A DNA stretch of 64,000 nt from Gammaproteobacteria bacterium. Its GTDB lineage: Bacteria > Pseudomonadota > Gammaproteobacteria > Pseudomonadales > Cellvibrionaceae. Location of the stretch: contig JAGKWO010000031.1 of assembly GCA_021151835.1 (NCBI GenBank), positions 14,953 through 78,952 of the forward strand, written 5' to 3'. This document shows, one piece after another, positions 46,207 to 54,990 of this stretch (its first letter is position 1; every line of letters begins with the position of its first letter). Below the pieces are notes generated by a model. It saw only the letters and a list, made by a program, of their open reading frames with translations, was not told where the DNA came from and did no database searches. A program made the position numbers and the translations under genes.

Positions 46207-48189
46207 ATGCGTACGTTTCAAATTCTACTAATTTTATGTATGTCATACACCCACCAATTGTTATGGGCAGCCGACGAAACAGAATTAATTGAGCCGCTTA
46301 TGGTCTCCATTCCTGCTGGTGAGTTTTTTATGGGGAGCAACAATAATCCTAATGAGCAACCGGTCCATAAAGTTAATATCCCCGCATTTCAGCTTTCTAG
46401 ATATGAGGTTACGGTTAGTGAGTTTAATCAATTTGAGCGTGCTACACACTATATTCGTACGGGGACCTGCGTCATTCACGGTCAAGCTGGCAGTCTTGAA
46501 ATATACATGGGAGCGCCTGAAAACCTAGCTCTTAACGCAAATCCAGCGGACTGCATAAGCTGGGATGATGCGCAGGCCTATATAAAGTGGCTTGCTGAAA
46601 AAACGGGCAAAGCTTATCGCTTACCTTCAGAGGCAGAATGGGAATATGCCGCGCGCGCAAAAAATCAACAGAAATACTTTTTTGGAAATGATGACAATCA
46701 GCTCTGTGAATTTGCAAACATCTATGGAAATGAAAATTTCGGCCATAATTTTCAATTGAAAATTCAAAGATTTCCGTGCGATGATCAAGCAGATTTCAAG
46801 ACAGTTGTTGGTATGTATAAGCCTAACTCTTTTGGTCTTTATGACATGATCGGCAATGTAAATGAATGGGTCGAAGATTGCGCACGTAATAACTATGAAG
46901 GAGCCCCTATCAATGGTAGCGCCTGGAGAGACAATGCCTGCACCAAGCGTGTAGCTCGAGGTGGCTCATGGGCAAATAACAATGAAACGCTCCATGTTAC
47001 CTATCGTCATTTTAGCGGGGAGGCCGGTGTGCGAACTTGGGACAGCGGATTTAGAGTTGCTCTTAATGCTCACGATGAACCACAAATAAATAATGCAGGA
47101 TCAAAACGTTTTGCTGCAGATTTGGCAAGCGCTCAACAGCTAGAACGTACAACTCGCAAGAAGAAGCTGGCTGCCATTAAACAATATGTGAAGAACAGTA
47201 AAACCTGGAAGTTGGGTACATTAATAGAGCCGCCTATGGTAACGATCCCGTCAGGTAAATTTACTATGGGAAGTACGGCTTTTGACAAAGGGTACCTCAA
47301 AGCAACGCCCATTCATGAGGTTAACATCCAGTCTTTTAAAATTTCAAAGTACGAAGTTACCATTAAGCAGTTTAAACAATTTGTCGCCGCAACTGGATAT
47401 TACCCCGGCGATAGTTGTTGGCGGTTAGTGCCGGAGAAAGGCGGTAAATTTAAAATTGAATATACTTCAGGTAGCTGGCTAACACCGGAATATGCACCCA
47501 GTGATTTTCACCCGCTCATGTGTGTGAGTTGGGATGATGCAAATGCCTATATCGCGTGGCTCTCACAACAAACTGGGCGACACTATCGCTTACCAACAGA
47601 ATCCGAATGGGAGTACGCTGGTCGCGCAGGTGCCACTACTAAATATTATTTCGGCGACAATGATGAGGAGCTTTGTCAGTATGCCAATATTCGAGATGAA
47701 AGCGGAATGATTGCTTTTGCGCGAGATAGAGGCTACGAAAAACAAGCTAGTGCTTGCAATGATTTTTCTGAATATACCTCAATTGTTGGAATGTACAAAC
47801 CTAACGGTTTCGGTCTGTACGATATGATTGGTAATGTAAATGAATGGGTTTCAGATTGTAGTAACGGAAATTATAACGGAGCACCTACCGATAATTCCGC
47901 ATGGATATCAGATGAGTGTCAAATGCACTCAACCAGGGGAGGCTCTTATAGCAGCACACCATTCAATTCACAAATTGCTTGGCGTGGGCATGGTGAGCGA
48001 GCTAATCGTTCCAGTATTGGAGAGGGTTTTCGTATTGTGGAGGATATCCAAGCGGGCGATTCGTGCGATAATATTTCGTCCGCTTCCTGTAAAAAATTAG
48101 CCCAGAAAAAAAGCCAATTTGAAATCGATTTGGAAAAAGCTCAAAAAAACTTCGCACAAAAGAAGCTGCGAGCTACTAATAACATGTAG
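46207..48189 (+). CDS. secreted protein with two FGE-sulfatase (SUMF1/PvdO-like) domains
   Basis: A 660-residue protein with a signal peptide (MRTFQILLILCMSYTHQLLWA). Two copies of the formylglycine-generating-enzyme fold follow, at about residues 28-285 and 340-615. Each has the GEFxMGS/GKFTMGS start, YEVT, SWDDAxAY, YRLPxExEWEYA, FGLYDMIGNVNEWV and RGGS. The two catalytic cysteines of true FGE, expected just after RGGS, are absent in both, so it is not a sulfatase activator; PvdO and EgtB-type members also lack them. The last 40 residues form a charged coiled coil. Periplasmic location and the PvdE-like exporter nearby suggest a PvdO-like role in peptide maturation (inference). Confidence 0.82.
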   Translation: MRTFQILLILCMSYTHQLLWAADETELIEPLMVSIPAGEFFMGSNNNPNEQPVHKVNIPAFQLSRYEVTVSEFNQFERATHYIRTGTCVIHGQAGSLEIYMGAPENLALNANPADCISWDDAQAYIKWLAEKTGKAYRLPSEAEWEYAARAKNQQKYFFGNDDNQLCEFANIYGNENFGHNFQLKIQRFPCDDQADFKTVVGMYKPNSFGLYDMIGNVNEWVEDCARNNYEGAPINGSAWRDNACTKRVARGGSWANNNETLHVTYRHFSGEAGVRTWDSGFRVALNAHDEPQINNAGSKRFAADLASAQQLERTTRKKKLAAIKQYVKNSKTWKLGTLIEPPMVTIPSGKFTMGSTAFDKGYLKATPIHEVNIQSFKISKYEVTIKQFKQFVAATGYYPGDSCWRLVPEKGGKFKIEYTSGSWLTPEYAPSDFHPLMCVSWDDANAYIAWLSQQTGRHYRLPTESEWEYAGRAGATTKYYFGDNDEELCQYANIRDESGMIAFARDRGYEKQASACNDFSEYTSIVGMYKPNGFGLYDMIGNVNEWVSDCSNGNYNGAPTDNSAWISDECQMHSTRGGSYSSTPFNSQIAWRGHGERANRSSIGEGFRIVEDIQAGDSCDNISSASCKKLAQKKSQFEIDLEKAQKNFAQKKLRATNNM

Positions 48190-48484
48190 TATGAATTTTT
48201 CTCGGTGCCTTATCATCAATAACAATCACTTTTACGAGTTGATTGTTATTGATGGCAGAAGCAATTTTGATTCGACGCGATGTATTCACCTTCATGCTGA
48301 ATCATTGGCTGGCACATTGAAGAAAATGCATAACGGCAGATTTAATTTGCAAAATCATGATCAGCCCATGGTGGGTGTCTCTAATTATTTCTGAAATCTC
48401 TGTGTCCAGTTTTGCTTGACCAGTATACAAATCATTTCATGCATTAACTGGACTAGTGTGATCGCGTAGAATATATTTATGTTT
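48190..48484. other. 295-base gap between convergent genes
   Basis: No gene is supported here. The main feature is a long perfect inverted repeat at 48214-48254 (listed separately). Open frames in the stretch overlap the repeat and look accidental. Confidence 0.5.
48214..48254. repeat. perfect 15-base inverted repeat
   Basis: Arms CATCAATAACAATCA (48214-48228) and TGATTGTTATTGATG (48240-48254) with an 11-base loop. It lies 25 bases after the FGE-like gene and may stop transcription, but no T run follows on either strand. A recombination or protein-binding site is also possible. Confidence 0.7.
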
Positions 48485-49249
48485 TCATGTTAATGCGGCA
48501 GAACTTACTAAATGTTCTTTAACCAAACTATTAAGTTTTTCCAATACACATAGTTTGTTTTTATCAATAAAAAAGTGATCGCCAGAAATCCAATGTATAC
48601 CAGTGTGAAAGGCAAACAATTTGAGCCATGCTTCTACATCTGCGGTCTCAACTTCTTCTTTATCTCCAGCCAGAACACTAATTTTAGTCGGAATAACTAC
48701 TTGGCTCTTATTGCAGTAGGTCTCTATAATTCTAAAATCTGCTCTTAATGCAGGTAACAATATTTCCATTAGTTCAGTATTCTCAAGCACCTCTTCAGGT
48801 GAGCCATTGAGTTTGCCTACTTTTTTAATAAAGTCTTCATCAGGCAAGTTGTAGATATGTTCTGTTGTTTTTTCTATGCACGGCGCCACACTACCTGATG
48901 CAATAAAATGAACTGGCAAACGATAGTGAAATCGGTGAAGCATAAGTGTCAATTCATATGCAACTCGTGCTCCCATGCTATGGCCATAAAATATAAATGG
49001 CTTGGAACTTAGTTTTTCAAGCGCAAGAAAAATAGCTTTCACCAGTTCTGTCATGGTTTGAAATGGTGCTTCTGATAAGCGTATACCCCTACCTGGTAAT
49101 TGTACTACGGCGAGTTCTACTTGATGGTCCAAATAATTTTGCCATGAAATATAAGTTGCGGAACTACCGCCAGCATAAGCAAAACAAATTAGGCGCAAAT
49201 GAGCTTTTGGCTTGATTGTAGGAATATAAATAAGAGATGAGTTGTTCAT
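48485..49249 (-). CDS. type II thioesterase of NRPS cluster
   Basis: A 254-residue alpha/beta hydrolase of the GrsT/external thioesterase family. CFAYAGGSSATY near residue 22, LPGRG near 51, nucleophile Ser91 in GHSMGA, an Asp in LAGDKEE near 200 and the catalytic His in ISGDHFF near 228 complete the triad. These enzymes clear wrongly loaded acyl groups from NRPS carrier domains. It is read opposite to the NRPS genes and separated from them by decayed insertion sequences. A palindrome lies just upstream of the start. Confidence 0.92.
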   Translation of the reverse strand: MNNSSLIYIPTIKPKAHLRLICFAYAGGSSATYISWQNYLDHQVELAVVQLPGRGIRLSEAPFQTMTELVKAIFLALEKLSSKPFIFYGHSMGARVAYELTLMLHRFHYRLPVHFIASGSVAPCIEKTTEHIYNLPDEDFIKKVGKLNGSPEEVLENTELMEILLPALRADFRIIETYCNKSQVVIPTKISVLAGDKEEVETADVEAWLKLFAFHTGIHWISGDHFFIDKNKLCVLEKLNSLVKEHLVSSAALT

Positions 49250-49269
49250 AGATGTTGGCTTTTGCTATA

Positions 49270-49286
49270 AATACTGTTTCAGTATT
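49270..49286 (-). promoter_or_regulatory. palindrome upstream of the thioesterase gene
   Basis: AATACTG-TTT-CAGTATT is a perfect inverted repeat with a three-base centre, 20 bases before the thioesterase start codon. The position and size suit an operator for a dimeric repressor; no regulator gene is identified. Confidence 0.35.
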
Positions 49287-49517
49287 GAGCTACAGTTTAG
49301 ATGAAATTCGTATTCGGTAAAAAATATAGTGTATTTGCGTCGAAACATTAATACGTGTTCATATTGATGTAATGAGAGACCTTTGCACTACTCACTTCAA
49401 AAGCTTTTTCAGGCAAATCCATCAAAATCAAAAAAAGATACTCATGATTCTCAGCTGGTTGTCACGAAACAGCGACTGAAAATCACGTTTGGATAGGACT
49501 TTTCCCCTCCGTTCTCA

Positions 49518-50195
49518 TTAACAGTTATAGCTCTCCCATGTTTCATCAATTTCACGCTGCAATGAAACCTCTCGTTCAGTATTGTGTGCCATACAGATCA
49601 TCGTTACACGTATTTTATTTCTATTCAGCCCAAGATAACGCGTCTTGGTCATTCCGTAATGCAGCTTCGCAACCCAAAAAACGATCAACAATGTAGCAAG
49701 TGCGTGATATGGCTTGTTGGCTTTCTTCTGCTCATCCGTTAATTTTTTTATTGCGGTAGGCTCTCGCGCTAGTACACCATTTTCGATATCCCTTTCGGCT
49801 CACCATATATTCGTTTTCTCGCTCGCATAGGTGCTATCTGCAAACAGCTTCTCTTCGTCTATGCTTAATAATTCGGTAAATACTTGTGAGTCATGCACAT
49901 TCCCTGCGGTTAATTCCATCGCCTTCACAGGGCCATCTTCATTAATATTTACATGCACCTTGAAGTCGTATATGGTTTTTGTTTGGGTGATTGCGCTGCG
50001 TCTGAGTCACACTCGCATCCATCGTATTAATTGCACCCGTTTTAACGTATAAGTTCTTTTCTGCTAGCTGCTTCCCTAATCCAATAAAACGACGAGCTGC
50101 GATGTCGCGGGCGAGTGCAGCCTCTAACCTGGGGTCACTCAAGTTGTAATGGGATTGCAATAGCATGGCTTTAAACATGATCAAGCGTGGTCACA
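49518..50195 (-). pseudogene. IS5-family transposase, decayed
   Basis: Read on the minus strand: HVMFKAMLLQSHYNLSD, RFIGLGKQLAEKNLY, MDASVTQTQ (first catalytic Asp), then after a frameshift YDFKVHVNINEDGPVKAM, GNVHDSQVF, LFADSTYASEKT, an in-frame stop, and a C-terminal part ending at 49518. The layout is that of IS5-type transposases. An internal deletion after FIGL, a frameshift and a stop codon show it is dead. Confidence 0.75.
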
Positions 50196-50577
50196 CCTGT
50201 TCGCCCTTTTTACTGGCGTAAATACAGGAAAGCAAGCCTTCAATTCGCTGTCAATCTATTAAATCATGCGCGTCGTGCAATAATTTGAGCGTTTTGTGTT
50301 TCATTTGGCAGGCGCATCTGTTAAATCGCTTTTTTTTTGTGTATTTCCATGCTAAGATGGGCCCTTTTTTGGATGCGCAATTTTCTCATGCGACTATTTC
50401 TGATGCTTGGTATTTTGGTTCGTGTAAGGATCTCAATAAGCATGATAAGTATTTTATAGCAGTATTATAAAGATAAAGAGCTCAATGGGGGCTTAGGCAA
50501 GCTCTGAAAAATTCCCCCAAATTTGGCAAAATAGCGAAACCTTACGATTAACCAGCACCTTGTCGATAAAGGATTAA
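50196..50577. other. gap between two decayed insertion sequences
   Basis: About 380 bases without a gene. The first part continues the decayed IS5-type element; the rest is AT-rich with a poly-T stretch at 50332-50338. Sequence near 50500-50580 probably belongs to the next transposase remnant but is too altered to read. Confidence 0.45.
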
Positions 50578-50934
50578 AGTTGCGTGAGCGCACCATCGTC
50601 GATTCCACTATTTTTTCCGCGCCGACATTCACCAAGAATGCCGACGGTGAACGGGATTCGGAAATACATCAGGTTAAAAAGGGCAGTGAATGGCATCACC
50701 AGACCCGCTGGCGCAAGCAGAAAAAATGAAAGCAAGCGTGCGCGAAAAAGTGCAGCACGCTTTTTCTATATCAAGCGGGTATTTCACTACAACAAAATTC
50801 GCTATCGCGGGCTGGCGAAAAACACCAATCGCTTGTATATGTTGGTAGGTTTAGCGAACCTGTTTCGAATGAAATCGTACCTGCTGCCCCAGGTGTGGTC
50901 CGCCTGTAATTTGCCAAAACGGCAAATTACGTGA
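50578..50934 (+). pseudogene. second IS5-family transposase remnant
   Basis: The first frame reads KLRERTIVDSTIFSAP, TKNADGERDSEIHQVKKG and SEWHH, the region of the first catalytic Asp and the H-Q-x-KKG motif of IS5 transposases. It then stops, and another frame continues with VREKVQHAFFYIKRVF and KIRYRGLAKNTNRLYMLVGL, the C-terminal part. The middle with the second Asp has been deleted. It differs from the minus-strand copy nearby. Confidence 0.78.
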
Positions 50935-51150
50935 GGAAAAATGAAAACCGACGGGAATTACTGCGGAAATTTTGAGAGCTTGTGTTTTGCGTGATGTGCT
51001 TTTTAAATAGATGATTTCTCAGGGGCTTCTTAGAATAGTATTGAATTCCCTTCTTGGGTTTTAGGAAACCTATCGTGTAAGCTTGCATGCTCAATGAATT
51101 GTAAGGTTGGTGGCGATTAGTCACCTAGCCATGGAATAAGGAATTACAGA
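50935..51150. other. leader region of the TolC-like gene
   Basis: No gene. The border of the IS remnant and the promoter region of the TolC-like gene lie here. GGAATAAGGAA precedes the ATG at 51151; no clear -35/-10 pair was found. Confidence 0.4.
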
Positions 51151-52524
51151 ATGAATCGTTGCTTTATTGTATTTTTCGTAAGTTTTTTTTGCGCGAGCAA
51201 TATCTGGGCAGAATCTTTATCTGAAGTATATGCATTAGCGTTGCAAAATGACTTTAAGTTGAAGGCAGCTGAATCTTCATATTTTGCAGAGCAAGAAAGA
51301 AAAAATATTGCAAGAGCAGCATTGCTTCCAAGGCTTGGTGCTGAGGGGGGCTGGATATACTCAGAAACAACCACAGAAATAGAATCCTCGAATCCATTTG
51401 CTATTAAAAATACCCTTATCCAGAGCAACAGTGGCCCTGGATACAGTATCTCGCTCACCCAACCATTAATAGATGTTGCTGCCTTTCATAACTATAAACG
51501 CAGCGAATTTTCTGGTCGTCTTGCGTCTTTACAATTAGAGAGCGTAAAGAGTTCGCTGGTTTTCCGCACTGCCGATGCTTATCTGCAAACATTAAAAGCC
51601 GGGGCCAAACTCGCTGCTGCGCAATCTGCTGAAGAAGCTTATCGCCTTCAATTAAAAGCGGCGCAAGGAAAGTATGATGTTGGCTTGGTTAGAGTCTCGG
51701 ACATGCTTGATGCTCAGGCTAGAAATGATTCTGCAATAGCGGACACAATGGTAGCGAAAAATAATCTTAATATTTCATTTGATTTCCTTAAAGTTATTAC
51801 GGGGCGAGAGCATGTAGAGTTAGCCTCGCTTGCTGAAAATTTTGTCGCGAATCTCCCAGCACCCTTGGATTTTAAGTCATGGGCTGATAATGCAGCAAAA
51901 AACAATATTGAAATTAATTTAGCCAAACTTAGGGCCGATGAGGCATATAAAAATTACCAGGCCAAAGTGTCTGAGCACCTACCTACGCTTGCAGGAAGTG
52001 TAAGTTATTCCGATAGCTACGATGATAGAAAATACAATAATGCGGTCCCAGATCAGGTATACCGTGAGGGATTAAGTGCATCAATAACCTTAACTGTGCC
52101 TCTATATAGTGGTGGAAGTGTTTCTGCCTCCGCGCGCGAAGCTAATTATCGTTATTTTGAGTTGCGTGATATTAGCAACAATACAAATAGAGAAATTATG
52201 CAGGAAACACATTCAATTTACTTGAGAGTTGTTGCCGGTGTAACAGTGGTAAATGCAAGAAAGGCAGCGATAAAATCTAGCCAAAGTGCGCTGAATTATG
52301 CACAAAAAGGTTATGAGACGGGCGTTAGAAGTATAATTGATGTGCTTGAAGCACAAAATATCCTCTATCAAGCAAATCAAAATTATGCAGATGCAATTTA
52401 CGAATATTTAATTGCTGGTCTAAAACTTAAGGAAATCTCCGGATTATTGTCATCTAGGGATATTGATGAGTTGAATCTTCAGCTCGACAAGCAAAGTAAA
52501 ATTTATTTGCCGTCAATACATTAA
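51151..52524 (+). CDS. TolC-family outer-membrane efflux protein
   Basis: A 457-residue outer-membrane channel. It has a signal peptide (cleavage likely after NIWA), the family start SLSEVYALALQND, and two similar halves with long helices and IDVLEAQNIL near the end, the counterpart of VRVSDMLDAQARN in the first half. AAGGAAT precedes the ATG. It would provide the outer-membrane exit for export of the peptide product, although no membrane-fusion protein is seen in the window. Confidence 0.92.
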   Translation: MNRCFIVFFVSFFCASNIWAESLSEVYALALQNDFKLKAAESSYFAEQERKNIARAALLPRLGAEGGWIYSETTTEIESSNPFAIKNTLIQSNSGPGYSISLTQPLIDVAAFHNYKRSEFSGRLASLQLESVKSSLVFRTADAYLQTLKAGAKLAAAQSAEEAYRLQLKAAQGKYDVGLVRVSDMLDAQARNDSAIADTMVAKNNLNISFDFLKVITGREHVELASLAENFVANLPAPLDFKSWADNAAKNNIEINLAKLRADEAYKNYQAKVSEHLPTLAGSVSYSDSYDDRKYNNAVPDQVYREGLSASITLTVPLYSGGSVSASAREANYRYFELRDISNNTNREIMQETHSIYLRVVAGVTVVNARKAAIKSSQSALNYAQKGYETGVRSIIDVLEAQNILYQANQNYADAIYEYLIAGLKLKEISGLLSSRDIDELNLQLDKQSKIYLPSIH

Positions 52525-52623
52525 TTTTTTGTAATCGTTGTAACTGATCTCGGTACCTTTCTTTAATAATTGCTTTTGTAGGGCAACTTCTATTGGCAAA
52601 TATTTTTTAATAATGGAATGCAC

Positions 52624-54312
52624 ATGAAAAAAATAAAATTTAACTCTATATTGTTGTTTGGATTTTTAGTGCTGCTTGTTGGTTGCGGCGGAAAAACGGT
52701 AGATTCAGCTAAGGAGCTAGATGAAGTTAAAGCTGAAACGCTTGCAGAAGTTAAAGGTATTGAACAACAAATTGTTGGATATTGGGTTTCCGCAAACGCC
52801 GCAGATCCAGAGTATGAATTTTTTGCCTCCTCTTTCGAGTCAGACTTTGAGCCTTCAGTACAGCAAGGAAGAATTTTCCAGGACGGTAAACAGGTAAATT
52901 CCTTTTATTGGCAGCTGCAAAGTGATGGTGTTATTCAGTTAACTCTGGTTGACATCGTATGCAACAGCCGACCACTGAATTCTTGTCGAACAATTGGCAC
53001 AGTTAAAATACGGGCCACCGGTAGTACGTTGTCCAACGCTACATGGAATGTTCGCTACGAAGACACAAATGGGATCAATACTAAAAATGTTAACAATAAA
53101 TACACCAGAAAAAACATCGATCCATTAGCTTTCCCGCAAGGAGAGTTTGTTTTATCGAAAAACGATGTTTTTGATTATCCTATTGGTGCTGAAGTCAATG
53201 GTAATACAATTTCTTTGCGGGTGGATTGGTATAAGTCAGACTTTGAAACGAAAATAAAGTTGTCTGCCAGTTATGATGTTGGAGCAAAGGCAGATATTAG
53301 ATTTGGTGCTGGTGAAGAGTTGGCTTTTTATGAAAGCCAACGGTTTTTTATTGATGGCATCGGCTATAAAGACTTACAAGTTAAAACATGGTACGAGGAT
53401 GTGGTTCTGACTGCTTCTGGTGGTAATAGATATTCCTTAAGGTACGAACTTCACCGAAAATTACAGCTGCCTGATGGGGTAGTCGATACTGCAGTGCATT
53501 TGGATGGTTTCAGGTTGCTGATAAAGGCAAGCGGATCCTATGAGTTGATTAGTCAATTCATTCACGGCCCTACTATAAAACCCATGGACAAGTTTTTTTC
53601 ATTTCTTGATGCTGAACTTGGTGATACAGCCAGAACATTTGGTGGTTATGGTAATGAATTATTCTTTACCTCCAATGAAGATCTTGAGGTGCGTCTTACT
53701 GATAATGTAGAAGGTATTAAATCAAATACCGATAGCCGTTCATATACTTGGAGTCAAGGTGATGATGGAACTTTGTCTATGAAATCGCCAGAATCCAATA
53801 TAACAATGAAGTTTATAAAGGCTGTTCAGGGCGGATATAATGTTTTGTACAGATATCCTGATGGGGGGTATTCCAGGCATGATTTAATATGGGATGCTGC
53901 GTCAGTGGTTGATGAAGCTACTTTTTCTGGTCGATATAGATTCTTGAGTAACGATGGTTGGGCGGTTATTGAGATCGTTTTTCATAAAGATAAAACAGTT
54001 ACTTCTAATCCGGAAATCGTTAATGGACACTGGTTTCAGGATTCCAATGGCGACATTGTAAGCTTTGAATGCACAACTTTGGATAGGCGAGACATAACGA
54101 ATTATGCAGAATGTTATGCAAGTTATGATAGTCTTCCTGAGATGGCCTTTGTACACATAAGAAGGCTTGGGTTTCTCCACAAAGATGGCAATAACTATCA
54201 AATGAAATATTCAGCATCTTTTTATGGGGATGTATTCAATACGACAACTGTTAGTAATGATTATTTATCCTTAGCTTGGACTTATCGTTGGGTTCGCGTA
54301 GGAGATAAATAA
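52624..54312 (+). CDS. lipoprotein of unknown function
   Basis: A protein of about 562 residues with a lipoprotein signal (MKKIKF, hydrophobic core, lipobox LLVGC followed by GG). After a short charged helix (KELDEVKAETLAEVKG) the sequence is rich in beta strands. There may be a repeated unit: IVGYWVSAN near residue 50, then an analogous FSGRYRFLSNDGWAVIEI near 440. No family was recognised. ATG 52624 is used because GGA lies 7 bases upstream; ATG 52618 is also in frame. Between TolC and the biosynthetic operon it may belong to export or surface attachment. Confidence 0.6.
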   Translation: MKKIKFNSILLFGFLVLLVGCGGKTVDSAKELDEVKAETLAEVKGIEQQIVGYWVSANAADPEYEFFASSFESDFEPSVQQGRIFQDGKQVNSFYWQLQSDGVIQLTLVDIVCNSRPLNSCRTIGTVKIRATGSTLSNATWNVRYEDTNGINTKNVNNKYTRKNIDPLAFPQGEFVLSKNDVFDYPIGAEVNGNTISLRVDWYKSDFETKIKLSASYDVGAKADIRFGAGEELAFYESQRFFIDGIGYKDLQVKTWYEDVVLTASGGNRYSLRYELHRKLQLPDGVVDTAVHLDGFRLLIKASGSYELISQFIHGPTIKPMDKFFSFLDAELGDTARTFGGYGNELFFTSNEDLEVRLTDNVEGIKSNTDSRSYTWSQGDDGTLSMKSPESNITMKFIKAVQGGYNVLYRYPDGGYSRHDLIWDAASVVDEATFSGRYRFLSNDGWAVIEIVFHKDKTVTSNPEIVNGHWFQDSNGDIVSFECTTLDRRDITNYAECYASYDSLPEMAFVHIRRLGFLHKDGNNYQMKYSASFYGDVFNTTTVSNDYLSLAWTYRWVRVGDK

Positions 54313-54481
54313 TTTTTTGAGTTGTTTCATCGATTTCGTTAATCTCGAAGTTTACGGTACAGACAAATTTGTGACAGAATTTAAGGTTCTTTTTGTTTAA
54401 ATAGTTCATCGCTGTGATGTTAAATTTTATGTAATTTAATTTGCTTAACCTGTTAATTAGGATAGTGAAGGGTTTCACGTA

Positions 54482-54973
54482 ATGAAAAAAAATTTAGGAA
54501 GCAATACCAGGATAGATCACATCGCGATTGCTGTAAAAAATATAGATGAAGCATTGTTTTTATACCAGGATATTTTGGGTTTCTCATTATTAAAAAAGCG
54601 TGAGATCGTGGGCGTATTTTCCGGCATGGTATCTGCTGAGTTAGACGCTGGAGGTTTTGCAATTGTTTTGGTTCAGGGTACTAGTCCTAAATCCCAAGTC
54701 AGTCGTTATATTGAAGAATATGGCCCTGGTGTACAACATGTTGCCATTGAAGTGGATGATGTTGAGCTTTTATCGGAAACATTAAAAGAGTCTGGCGTTG
54801 AATTTGCTACCAATATCATTCGCGGTGAGGGATTGGTGCAAATTTTTACGCGGCGAGAGGGGAATTCAGGGATGATGTTAGAATTCATTCAACGAATAAA
54901 AAATACTAAAGAATTTGAGGCTGGCAACATTCAACAATTGTTCGAACAGTTGGAAGAAAATAACGCTTATTAG
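54482..54973 (+). CDS. VOC-family metalloprotein (glyoxalase/dioxygenase fold)
   Basis: A 163-residue vicinal-oxygen-chelate protein. The two beta-alpha-beta modules are visible: RIDHIAIAVKN (His ligand) at residues 11-21 and VQHVAIEVDD (second His) near 82-91, with the Glu ligand in MMLEFIQ near 138. This His-His-Glu set resembles methylmalonyl-CoA epimerase and hydroxyphenylpyruvate-dioxygenase-type proteins. A final 25-residue charged tail is extra. It is the first gene of the FAAL-NRPS operon (17-base gap), so it may modify a building block or the acyl chain. Reaction unknown. Confidence 0.8.
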   Translation: MKKNLGSNTRIDHIAIAVKNIDEALFLYQDILGFSLLKKREIVGVFSGMVSAELDAGGFAIVLVQGTSPKSQVSRYIEEYGPGVQHVAIEVDDVELLSETLKESGVEFATNIIRGEGLVQIFTRREGNSGMMLEFIQRIKNTKEFEAGNIQQLFEQLEENNAY

Positions 54974-54990
54974 TTCATGGAAAGATTGTT

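Noticed and set aside
46207..48189. True sulfatase-activating FGE
   Set aside because: Both domains lack the cysteine pair after RGGS, and no sulfatase gene is near.
52525..54481. Fur box indicating a siderophore cluster
   Set aside because: No convincing GATAATGATNATCATTATC-like site was seen before the TolC, lipoprotein or VOC genes, so iron control is not supported.
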